Positions 1 through 5,926 of a stretch of DNA of 8,433 bases are shown here, in pieces. Position numbers and translations under genes: made by a program. Source of the DNA: Streptomyces sp. NRRL B-1140 (GTDB lineage Bacteria; Actinomycetota; Actinomycetes; Streptomycetales; Streptomycetaceae); NCBI RefSeq assembly GCF_001280065.1, contig NZ_LGEA01000141.1, positions 1-8,433 on the forward strand, in the 5' to 3' direction. Positions within the stretch are counted from its first letter, which is position 1, and the number at the start of each line of letters is the position of its first letter. A model generated the notes under the pieces. The model was not told where the DNA came from. It ran no database searches and was given only the letters and a program-made list of their open reading frames with translations.

Positions 1-120
1 CCCGCTTTCGCGTTTCCCTTTCCGGCGGTTCCGACTCTATCAGATCCTTTCGGGCCTGATCCCCGGTCAGCGGGGTTTGTCTTTGCGGCTGTTGGGCCGC
101 TCCGAGGTTCCTAACCTTAG
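1..120 (-). promoter_or_regulatory. 5' leader of a ribosomal RNA operon (partial)
   Basis: Read on the minus strand, this stretch matches my memory of the pre-16S leader of Streptomyces rRNA operons, notably the block GATCTGATAGAGTCGGAA (complement of roughly 29-46) followed by GCCGGAAAGGGAAACGCGAA. It would be the transcribed leader removed during 16S maturation; the 16S gene lies beyond the left edge, so no mature rRNA is in the window. A perfect 5-bp hairpin (CCCCG 61-65, CGGGG 71-75, loop 5 nt) lies inside it. It encodes no protein. The identification rests on recalled sequence similarity plus the promoters just upstream. Confidence 0.82.
34..62 (-). promoter_or_regulatory. Leader-proximal rRNA promoter, -10 only
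   Basis: The minus strand has a -10-like TAGAGT (complement of 34-39) in the context CTGATAGAGTCGG. The hexamer 17 bp upstream (complement of 57-62, GGATCA) is a poor -35. Streptomyces rRNA operons carry tandem promoters, and as I recall some of them lack a recognisable -35. The sequence alone cannot decide whether this is a promoter or only conserved leader. Confidence 0.4.
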
Positions 121-143
121 CGCGCCCTCTCGGCGATCCCCAA
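114..143 (-). promoter_or_regulatory. Candidate rRNA operon promoter
   Basis: On the minus strand a TAAGGT -10 (complement of 114-119) follows a TTGGGG -35-like hexamer (complement of 138-143) at 18-bp spacing. The -10 agrees with TANNNT and the -35 keeps only TTG. It lies between the strong distal promoter and the leader, where tandem rRNA promoters are expected in Streptomyces. This is a plausible but unproven HrdB-type promoter. Confidence 0.45.
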
Positions 144-180
144 ATCGAAGCCGTTCGGAGTCGATCAGGGTGTCGAGTCC

Positions 181-192
181 CAATTCGAATTG
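181..192. repeat. 12-bp AT-rich palindrome CAATTCGAATTG
   Basis: A perfect 12-bp palindrome lies between the distal and middle rRNA promoters. It is AT-rich in a GC-rich region and is followed by a second GAATTC. Its TTCGAA core (184-189) is the same hexamer found twice in the marR-MFS intergenic palindrome at 977-997. A shared regulator is possible, but the shared hexamer could be chance. Confidence 0.4.
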
Positions 193-307
193 AATTCGGG
201 CGTGCCGAAATCAACCCCGTCGGGAGTGTCGAGCTGGTGGTTGGGATGCCGCTGATGCGACGGAAGCGTTGCGGAAGAACCGTTACGGCTCCGTGGCAAC
301 CCGAAGA

Positions 308-350
308 ACTCTACGGATCTGCCAGGAGAGTGTCAAGCGACCCCTGTCAA
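308..350 (-). promoter_or_regulatory. Strong distal rRNA operon promoter
   Basis: The minus strand carries a consensus TTGACA -35 (complement of 331-336) and a TAGAGT -10 (complement of 308-313) with exactly 17 bp between them, an excellent vegetative (HrdB-type) promoter reading leftward into the rRNA leader. A second perfect TTGACA lies 14 bp further upstream (complement of 345-350) but has no -10 at the right distance. The promoter starts only about 20 bp beyond the marR stop codon. The region 121-307 between this promoter and the next holds no gene. Confidence 0.8.
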
Positions 351-369
351 GATCTTTTCCGCCCCGGCG

Positions 370-918
370 TCAGTCCAGGTCGGTGAGGCGTCCGCCGGCG
401 TCCGGCTGCGCGTGCTCGACCCGGCGCAGCAGGCGTGTGAGCACTTCGCCCAGCGCCGTGCGCTCCTCGGGTGACAGGTCCTGGAGCAGGTCCTCCTCGA
501 AGACCGTCGCCAGGCGCATTGCCTCCAGCCACTTCTCTCGCCCCTCGGATGTCAGCTCCACGATGACTCGTACGCGGTTCGACTCGTCTCGCTCACGGGT
601 CACCAGAGATTCGGCGACCATGCGGTCGATCCGGTGGGTCATCGCGGCCGGGGTGAGGCCGAGACGCTTGGCGAGGTCGCTGGGGCCCAGACGATAGGGA
701 GCGCCGGAAAGGACGAGGGCCTTGAGGACCTCCCACTCCGTGTTGCTGATGCCGAGCGTCGAGGTCTGACGGCCGTAGGCGACGTTCATGCGGCGGTTCA
801 GGCGGGAGAGGGCCGAGACGATCTGCTCGACCTGGGGGTCGAGGTCCTGGAACTCGCGCTGATACGCGGCGATCTGCTCTTCGAGGGTCGGCTCGCTGGG
901 GCCGGGGGTGTCGCCCAT
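370..918 (-). CDS. MarR-family transcriptional regulator of the divergent MFS pump
   Basis: This 182-residue protein has the MarR winged-helix layout. N-terminal helices for dimerisation span about 12-50. The helix-turn-helix is at about 78-105 (LGPSDLAKRLGLTPAAMTHRID), the beta-wing at about 106-122 with the family DESNRVR pattern, and the C-terminal dimerisation helices at 124-175. MarR proteins are usually 140-180 residues, so it is full length. It is divergent from an MFS efflux gene, with a palindrome in between that is its likely operator, so I infer ligand-relieved repression of the pump and of itself. From memory, S. coelicolor SCO4122 is a MarR regulator of the drug pump SCO4121 in the same arrangement. 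The ATG start has no strong Shine-Dalgarno, so the message may be leaderless or nearly so. No terminator is visible before the rRNA promoters downstream. Confidence 0.9.
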   Translation of the reverse strand: MGDTPGPSEPTLEEQIAAYQREFQDLDPQVEQIVSALSRLNRRMNVAYGRQTSTLGISNTEWEVLKALVLSGAPYRLGPSDLAKRLGLTPAAMTHRIDRMVAESLVTRERDESNRVRVIVELTSEGREKWLEAMRLATVFEEDLLQDLSPEERTALGEVLTRLLRRVEHAQPDAGGRLTDLD

Positions 919-943
919 GGGCGCAGTATGGCACGGCTGCTCT

Positions 944-972
944 TTGCCTTGAAGTCCTTGTATGTGTACTCT
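944..972 (+). promoter_or_regulatory. Candidate promoter of the MFS gene
   Basis: A TTGCCT hexamer (944-949) and a TACTCT hexamer (967-972) are separated by 17 bp and point toward the MFS gene. The predicted transcription start, near 979, falls inside the palindrome at 977-997, so a repressor bound there would block initiation. The match to the vegetative consensus is moderate. I could not assign a clear marR promoter on the other strand. Confidence 0.45.
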
Positions 973-976
973 TTAC

Positions 977-997
977 CTTCGAACTTTAGGTTCGAAG
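977..997. promoter_or_regulatory. Palindromic operator, probable MarR binding site
   Basis: Perfect 8-bp arms, CTTCGAAC (977-984) and GTTCGAAG (990-997), are separated by a 5-bp TTTAG. The centre-to-centre spacing of the two arms is 13 bp, and each arm contains the self-complementary TTCGAA. The element sits in the 110-bp region between divergent marR and MFS genes and overlaps the predicted MFS transcription start. Position and symmetry fit a dimeric MarR repressor; direct binding is inferred. Confidence 0.65.
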
Positions 998-1028
998 TCT
1001 TCACTCCTAACTTGTGAGAGAGGTGAAC

Positions 1029-2306
1029 GTGACCAGGGCGATGGGCGCAGCGATGCGCCGGATTCACGTGGGTAACGCACTCAGCGCGTTCGGGCTCGGC
1101 TTCACGGTCCCGTACCTGTACGTCTACGTGGCGCAGGTGCGAGGTCTTGGGGCCATGACGGCGGGTCTCGTACTGGCCGTCTTCGCTGTGGCCGCGCTGG
1201 TCGTGCTGCCGTTCGCCGGGCGGGCCATCGTCCGGCGCGGCCCGCTGCCGGTGCTGCTCGCCGCCCTGGTCACCGCCGCTCTGGGGGCCCTCAGTCTGGG
1301 GATCGCGAGCAGTGCGGCCGCCGTGCTGGTCTCGGCCTCCCTGCTGGGGGCCGGGCAGGCCGTGATGCAGCCGGCGCTCGCGACGATGATCGTCGACTGC
1401 TCCTCGGCGGAGACGCGGTCGCGTGCCTTCGCCATGCAGTTCTTCCTGCAGAACCTCGGACTCGGTGTCGGTGGCCTCATCGGCGGTCACCTCGTCGACA
1501 CCACGAGTGCGGCCTCCTTCACGCTGCTCTTCGCGATCGAGGCGGCGATGTTCCTGCTGCTGGTCGTGGTGATGACGACGGTGCGGATGCCGCACGCGCC
1601 GCGGATCGGGGACGCGCCCCCGGCCGCCGGACGGAGCAGCTGGAAGCAGCTGCTGGGCAACCGGGCCATGGTGCAGCTGTGTGTGCTGGGCTTCGTGCTG
1701 TTCTTCGCCTGCTACGGGCAGTTCGAGTCGGGGCTGAGCGCGTACGGGGTCGAGGCGGCCGGGATATCGACGTCCGCGCTCGGGACGGCGCTCGCCGCCA
1801 ACACGCTGATGATCGTCGTCGCGCAGTTCGCCGTGCTGCGGTTCGTGGAGCGGCGCCGGCGGTCGCGGGTGATCGCCGCTGTCGGGCTGATCTGGGCCGT
1901 GGCCTGGGTCGTCGCCGGGTACGCGGGGCTCGGGCACGGCAGCCAGGAGATGGCGACGGCGGCGTTCGTCTCCACGTACGCGCTGTTCGGGCTGGGTGAG
2001 GCGATGCTGTCGCCGACCGTGGCCCCGCTGGTCGCGGATCTCGCGCCGGAGGGGATGGCCGGGCAGTACAACTCGGCGTTCGCCCTGGTCAAGCAGCTGG
2101 CGCTGGCCGTCGGGCCGGCGGTCGGCGGGCCGCTCGGGGCTTCGCTGCACGCGCCGTACATCGTGGCGTTCCTGGTGTTCTCGCTGGGGATCACCGTCCT
2201 GGCCGTGCGGCTCGGGCGGCAGCTGACCGATGTGCAGGATCAGCCGTGGCTCGGGAAGAGCCGGGTCGTGGCGCGGGGTGGGGCACCCGTCTCCGCGGAC
2301 GTCTGA
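1029..2306 (+). CDS. MFS multidrug efflux transporter (DHA1-like)
   Basis: This protein of about 425 residues is almost entirely hydrophobic helices, consistent with a 12-segment major facilitator superfamily proton antiporter in the cytoplasmic membrane. The first segment is at about 14-36. A degenerate motif A loop (GRAIVRRG, 64-71) lies between segments 2 and 3. A long cytoplasmic loop at about 186-212 separates two six-helix halves, and the chain ends in a short polar tail. I chose GTG 1029 because GAGAGG (1018-1023) is a good Shine-Dalgarno 5 nt upstream; GTG codons at 1014 and 1023 are also in frame. Divergence from marR across a palindrome points to drug-inducible export. From memory, the S. 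coelicolor counterpart SCO4121 exports several drugs, including fluoroquinolones and chloramphenicol; substrates here are inferred. The stop lies 25 bp from the stop of the convergent gene. Confidence 0.88.
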   Translation: MTRAMGAAMRRIHVGNALSAFGLGFTVPYLYVYVAQVRGLGAMTAGLVLAVFAVAALVVLPFAGRAIVRRGPLPVLLAALVTAALGALSLGIASSAAAVLVSASLLGAGQAVMQPALATMIVDCSSAETRSRAFAMQFFLQNLGLGVGGLIGGHLVDTTSAASFTLLFAIEAAMFLLLVVVMTTVRMPHAPRIGDAPPAAGRSSWKQLLGNRAMVQLCVLGFVLFFACYGQFESGLSAYGVEAAGISTSALGTALAANTLMIVVAQFAVLRFVERRRRSRVIAAVGLIWAVAWVVAGYAGLGHGSQEMATAAFVSTYALFGLGEAMLSPTVAPLVADLAPEGMAGQYNSAFALVKQLALAVGPAVGGPLGASLHAPYIVAFLVFSLGITVLAVRLGRQLTDVQDQPWLGKSRVVARGGAPVSADV

Positions 2307-2331
2307 TCCCCTCCCCTGATCGCCGTCGCCT

Positions 2332-3999
2332 CTATGTGACCTGCGTGCGCGGCAGGGCGAACTCGCACCAGACCGCCTTGCCGCCGCCGGGTGTGCGGCG
2401 GCAGCCCCAGTTCGACGCGATCGTGGCGACGATGGCGATACCGCGGCCCGATTCGTCGCCCGGTTCCGCTCGGCGGCGTCTGGGGAGGTGGTCGTCGCCG
2501 TCGGTGACCTCGATGATCAGGCGTCTGTCCGTGCGGCGCAGGCGCAGCCGCATCGGCGGGGTGCCGTGCTGCAGGGAGTTGGCGACCAGTTCGCTGGTGG
2601 CCAGGACGCCCAGGTCGTGCAGGTCCGCGGGGAAGCGCCAGCTGGTCAGGACCCCGGAGGCGAAGGCACGCGCGCGGGGGGCCGCTTCCACGCCGCCCAG
2701 GAGTTCCAGGGCGGCGTTGCGGAAGAGCTCACCGTCCGCTCCGGTGCGGGCGGGGTGCTGGAGGACCAGGACGGCCACGTCGTCGTCGTGGTCGGGGGTC
2801 ACTCCCGCGGAGCGGACCAGGCGGTCGCAGACGACCTGGGGCGTGCCCGTGGCGCCGGCCAGGGCGCGTTCCAGCGCGGCGATCCCCTCGTCCAGGTCCG
2901 CGTCGCGCCGCTCGACCAGGCCGTCCGTGTAGAGGACGGCCGTGGAGCCGGGGGCGAGGGGGATCGAGCCCGAGGCGTGCATCCAGCCGCCGGTGCCGAG
3001 CGGGGGGCCGGTGGGTTCCTCGGCGCGCAGGACCGTGCCGTTCTCGTCGCGGACGAGGATCGGGAGGTGTCCCGCCGAGGAGTAGATCAGCTTGCCCTCG
3101 TTCGGGTCGTGGATGGCGTACGCGCACGTGGCGATCTGGTTGGCGTCGATCTCGGCCGCCAGACCGTCCAGGAGCTGGAGGACCTCGTGCGGGGGGAGGT
3201 CGAGGCGGGCGTAGGCGCGGACCGCCGTGCGCAGCTGGCCCATGACGGCGGCCGCGCGGACGCCTCTGCCCATGACGTCGCCGATGACCAGGGCCGTGCG
3301 GCCGCCGCCCAGGGTGATGACGTCGTACCAGTCGCCGCCGACCGCGGCTTCCGTGCCGCCGGGGTGGTAGGTGGCGGCGATGCGCAGGTCGTCCGGCTGT
3401 TCCAGTTCCTGGGGGAGCAGTGAGCGCTGGAGGGTGACCGCCGTTTCGCGCTGACGGCGTTCACTGGCGCGCAGGCGCTCCGCGGCTTCGGCGTGGTCGG
3501 TGACGTCCGTGGCGAAGACGAGGACGCCGCGGCCCTCGCTGCCGCCCTCGCCGTCGCCCTGGGCGACCGGGGTGCACGTGAAGCTGTAGGAGCGGCCGTC
3601 GGGGGCCTTGCGGGACTTGACCGTGCGCGGTCTGCCGCTGCGCTGGACCTGGTCCAGTAGGGGGAACAGGCCGAGGGCGTCCAGCTCGGGGAGGGCCTCG
3701 CGGGCGCGTTCGCCCAGGGGGCGGACGCCGAAGGCGGTCGTATAGGCGTCGTTGACGTAGGCGATGCGGTGGTCGGGGCCGTGGACCAGGGCGACGAGGG
3801 ACGGGGCGCGGTCGAGGACCTCACGCACCCGCAGTTCGTCGACGGAGGGAACGGACGGCGCCTCGTCGGTCAGTTGTTCGGCGCGGGCGGCGGGCACGGA
3901 GCCTTCCCCCCGCCGGTCCGGGGAGGCCGTCTGCTCGGTCCGCGCTGCGGCGCGGCGCTGCGTTCCGGGGAGCCGGGCGCTCCAGCGCGTGAAGTTCAC
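2332..3999 (-). CDS. PAS - SpoIIE/PP2C phosphatase - HATPase (RsbW-like) regulator
   Basis: This is a soluble signalling protein of about 555 residues. A PAS sensor domain lies at about 60-168 (IAYVNDAYTTAFG near 79-91). A short helical linker follows (about 172-190). A SpoIIE/PP2C serine phosphatase domain spans about 190-413, with metal-binding motifs GGDWYD (221-226), GDVMGRG (240-246), YTDG (357-360) and DDD (405-407) intact. The C-terminal HATPase_c_2 kinase-like domain has an N-box, ELVANSLQHG (470-479), and a G-box, ESGRGIAIV (516-524). Such proteins act on anti-anti-sigma (STAS) proteins: the phosphatase releases the phosphate and the RsbW-like domain may phosphorylate the protein or bind sigma. 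No partner is encoded here. I prefer GTG 3999, which has GAGGCAAGGA just upstream. The in-frame GTG at 4035 would add 12 residues, lacks a Shine-Dalgarno and lies within a GC hairpin. Confidence 0.87.
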   Translation of the reverse strand: MNFTRWSARLPGTQRRAAARTEQTASPDRRGEGSVPAARAEQLTDEAPSVPSVDELRVREVLDRAPSLVALVHGPDHRIAYVNDAYTTAFGVRPLGERAREALPELDALGLFPLLDQVQRSGRPRTVKSRKAPDGRSYSFTCTPVAQGDGEGGSEGRGVLVFATDVTDHAEAAERLRASERRQRETAVTLQRSLLPQELEQPDDLRIAATYHPGGTEAAVGGDWYDVITLGGGRTALVIGDVMGRGVRAAAVMGQLRTAVRAYARLDLPPHEVLQLLDGLAAEIDANQIATCAYAIHDPNEGKLIYSSAGHLPILVRDENGTVLRAEEPTGPPLGTGGWMHASGSIPLAPGSTAVLYTDGLVERRDADLDEGIAALERALAGATGTPQVVCDRLVRSAGVTPDHDDDVAVLVLQHPARTGADGELFRNAALELLGGVEAAPRARAFASGVLTSWRFPADLHDLGVLATSELVANSLQHGTPPMRLRLRRTDRRLIIEVTDGDDHLPRRRRAEPGDESGRGIAIVATIASNWGCRRTPGGGKAVWCEFALPRTQVT

Positions 4000-4025
4000 G
4001 AATCCTTGCCTCGTGTAGTGGTCGG

Positions 4026-4056
4026 CGGCCGGCACCGGAACCGGCCGGGGCCCCGG
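4026..4056. repeat. GC-rich inverted repeats between ndh and the phosphatase gene
   Basis: Arms CGGCCGG (4026-4032) and CCGGCCG (4041-4047) form a 7-bp stem with an 8-nt loop, partly overlapping a 12-bp palindrome, CCGGGGCCCCGG (4045-4056). They lie in the 174-bp gap (4000-4173) between two same-strand genes. They could form a terminator-like structure after ndh, or a leader structure before the phosphatase gene. No T-tract follows. Apart from a short CAGGA/TCCTG hairpin near 4156-4167, I see nothing else in the gap. Confidence 0.4.
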
Positions 4057-4173
4057 GGGGCCCGCACCGGGGCGAGAGGTGGCGTGCCCGCGGTGGTGGA
4101 CCAGTCTGGCAGGGCGCGGACCGGACCGACATCCGTCAGACGCCGGGCCGGCCGCAGGAGTTCCTGGGTCCGG

Positions 4174-5553
4174 TCAGGACGACCCCTTCGGGTTGTGCCC
4201 GGGGTCTTGAGAAGGCTTTCCACCGGCCGCGAGTTCGAACTCCGCCCGGGGGTGTTCGAGTGAACCCAGGGAGACGATCTCCCGTTTGAACAGGCCGGCG
4301 AGGGTCCATTCGGCCAGCACGCGTGCCTTGCGGTTGACGGTGGGCACGCGGCTGAGGTGGTAGGCGCGGTGCATGAACCAGGCGGGGTAGCCCTTGAGCT
4401 TGCGTCCGTAGACGTGGGCGACGCCCTTGTGCAGGCCCAGTGAGGCGACCGAACCGGCGTAGGCGTGTGCGTACGTCTCCAGTGGTTCGCCACGCAGGGA
4501 GTGCACGATGTTGTCGGCGAGGACCTTGGCCTGGCGGACCGCGTGCTGGGCGTTGGGCGCGCACTCACGGCCCGGTTCCTCAGCGGTGACGTCGGGGACG
4601 GCGGCGGCGTCTCCGGCGGCCCACGCGTGCGTGGAGCCGTCGACGGACAGTTCCGGCGTGCACTTCAGGCGTCCGCGGCCGTTGCGGGGCAGGTCGGAGG
4701 CGGCGAGCACCGGGTGGGGTTTCACGCCGGCCGTCCAGACGACCGTCCGGGTGGGGAAGCGGGCACCGTCGCTCAGGACGGCGACCCGGTCGGCGCAGGA
4801 CTCCAGACGGGTGTGGAGGCGGACGTCGATGTTGCGGCGGCGCAGCTCGGTGACGGTGTAGCGGCCCATCTCCTCGCCGACCTCGGGCAGGATGCGGTCC
4901 GAGGCCTCGACGAGGATCCATTTCATGTCCTCGGGCTGGACGTTGTGGTAGTAGCGCGCGGCGTAGCGGGCCATGTCCTCCAGTTCACCGAGCGCCTCCA
5001 CGCCCGCGAAGCCGCCGCCGACGAAGACGAAGGTGAGGGCCGCGTCGCGGATCGCGGGGTCGCGGGTGGAGGAGGCGATGTCCATCTGCTCGATGACGTG
5101 GTTGCGCAGGCCGATGGCCTCCTCGACGGTCTTGAAGCCGATGCCGTGGTCGGCGAGGCCGGGGATCGGCAGGGTGCGCGAGACGGAGCCGGGGGCGAGG
5201 ACCAGCTCGTCGTAGGACAGTCGCTGTCCGCCCGTGCCCTCCTCCTCGGTGGCGAGGGTGGTGACGGTGGCGGTGCGTTTCGCGTGGTCGACGGCGGTGG
5301 CCTCGCCGATCAGCACCCGGCACCGGGCCAGGACGCGGCGCAGCGGTACGACGACGTGGCGGGGCGAGATGGCGCCCGCGGCGGCCTCGGGGAGGAACGG
5401 CTGATAGGTCATGTACGGGTCGGGGGTGACGACGGTGATCTCCACCTCGTCCCGGTCCAGCTCCCGTTTCAGTCTGCGCTGCAGGCGCAGGGCCGTGTAC
5501 ATCCCGACGTAGCCGCCACCGACAACGAGAATGCGCGCACGTTCCTTCACCAT
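4174..5553 (-). CDS. ndh: Type II NADH dehydrogenase (NADH:quinone oxidoreductase)
   Basis: This 459-residue flavoprotein would oxidise NADH and reduce menaquinone at the cytoplasmic face of the membrane without pumping protons. The N-terminal FAD-binding GGGYVG is at 12-17, followed by QPFLPE at 51-56. The second dinucleotide fold, for NADH, has VGGGFAG at 178-184, with an acidic E216 at the end of its second strand that favours NADH over NADPH. The FAD-binding WAAGDAA is at 311-317, and the NDH-2 quinone-site AQHAVRQ at 335-341. The C-terminal segment, about 386-425 (GYPAWFMHRAYHL onward), fits the amphipathic membrane anchor. Length is normal for NDH-2. The ATG at 5553 places FAD motif 1 at the expected distance. 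The frame stays open to 5703, but without a ribosome-binding site. The gene is divergent from atrA and matches recalled SCO4119. Confidence 0.9.
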   Translation of the reverse strand: MVKERARILVVGGGYVGMYTALRLQRRLKRELDRDEVEITVVTPDPYMTYQPFLPEAAAGAISPRHVVVPLRRVLARCRVLIGEATAVDHAKRTATVTTLATEEEGTGGQRLSYDELVLAPGSVSRTLPIPGLADHGIGFKTVEEAIGLRNHVIEQMDIASSTRDPAIRDAALTFVFVGGGFAGVEALGELEDMARYAARYYHNVQPEDMKWILVEASDRILPEVGEEMGRYTVTELRRRNIDVRLHTRLESCADRVAVLSDGARFPTRTVVWTAGVKPHPVLAASDLPRNGRGRLKCTPELSVDGSTHAWAAGDAAAVPDVTAEEPGRECAPNAQHAVRQAKVLADNIVHSLRGEPLETYAHAYAGSVASLGLHKGVAHVYGRKLKGYPAWFMHRAYHLSRVPTVNRKARVLAEWTLAGLFKREIVSLGSLEHPRAEFELAAGGKPSQDPGHNPKGSS

Positions 5554-5643
5554 CCCATGACGCACCTGTCGCTTGCGTTTGTCCACAGCCTCGACGAATT
5601 GTGTGACCGGAGCGGGAGAGTGCGCGGAGTTGGCCGGATTAGC

Positions 5644-5678
5644 CACCTGCGGCGCATTCGCGCAGGTCAGGGCAGGTG
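5644..5678. repeat. Overlapping inverted repeats upstream of ndh
   Basis: ACCTGCG (5645-5651) pairs perfectly with CGCAGGT (5661-5667) across 9 nt. The overlapping CACCTGC (5644-5650) pairs equally well with GCAGGTG (5672-5678). One left arm therefore has two mutually exclusive partners, 91 bp upstream of the ndh start. The element could be a regulator-binding site with repeated half-sites or a leader RNA switch. I could not find a convincing ndh promoter in 5554-5760. Confidence 0.4.
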
Positions 5679-5760
5679 GTGCAGGGGGCGCACGGGGGTA
5701 CATTCGGGATGTATGCGGCCCGTACTCCGATCGGTGGGCGCTCCGTGCGGAACGTGCCCC

Positions 5761-5789
5761 TTCTGAATTGACTCCCTCTCAACTATGTT
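5761..5789 (+). promoter_or_regulatory. Weak candidate promoter of atrA
   Basis: TATGTT (5784-5789) is a reasonable -10 and lies 17 bp from TTCTGA (5761-5766), a poor -35. A TTGACT at 5768-5773 is a better -35 but has no -10 at correct spacing. The stretch 5761-5790 is the most AT-rich part of the ndh-atrA intergenic region. A start here would give atrA a leader of about 130 nt. Confidence 0.25.
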
Positions 5790-5845
5790 CGTGTGTCGAC
5801 GGGGTGTAGGGGGATGTGCTCACCGGGGTCCGCGACGGGCGGGCC

Positions 5846-5905
5846 GCGGGACGGGCCGGTTCCCGCGTCCCGGCATCGTATGGCGGGGAGTCTCCGGGGG
5901 GAGAC
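5846..5905 (+). repeat. Hairpin-forming repeats in the atrA leader
   Basis: GTCTCC (5890-5895) and GGAGAC (5900-5905) form a perfect 6-bp inverted repeat around GGGG, ending 9 nt before the GGGGGA ribosome-binding site. Upstream, GCGGGA (5846-5851) pairs with TCCCGC (5861-5866), or the overlapping CGGGAC (5847-5852) pairs with GTCCCG (5867-5872). They may be an operator, perhaps for autoregulation by AtrA, or RNA structure affecting translation. Short GC-rich repeats also arise by chance at this composition. Confidence 0.35.
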
Positions 5906-5926
5906 GTCATTACCGGGGGAATACTC

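Noticed and set aside
20..60. A tRNA-like GGTTCCGACTC on the plus strand
   Set aside because: No cloverleaf or acceptor stem could be drawn, and the opposite strand matches the rRNA leader.
269..697. A plus-strand open frame through the rRNA promoter region and marR
   Set aside because: It overlaps marR antisense and the strong rRNA promoter, and is Arg/Ser-rich with no domain.
798..2150. A 450-codon open frame on the minus strand opposite the MFS gene
   Set aside because: It is antisense to a clear transporter, has Arg/His/Pro-rich composition typical of high-GC shadow frames, and no domain was recognised.
5554..5703. A 50-residue N-terminal extension of the NADH dehydrogenase
   Set aside because: The frame is open, but no ribosome-binding site precedes 5703 and NDH-2 proteins begin close to the FAD motif, as with the 5553 start.
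4465..5766. A 433-codon plus-strand frame opposite ndh
   Set aside because: It is Gly/Asp/Val-rich shadow coding of the opposite strand of a well-supported NDH-2.
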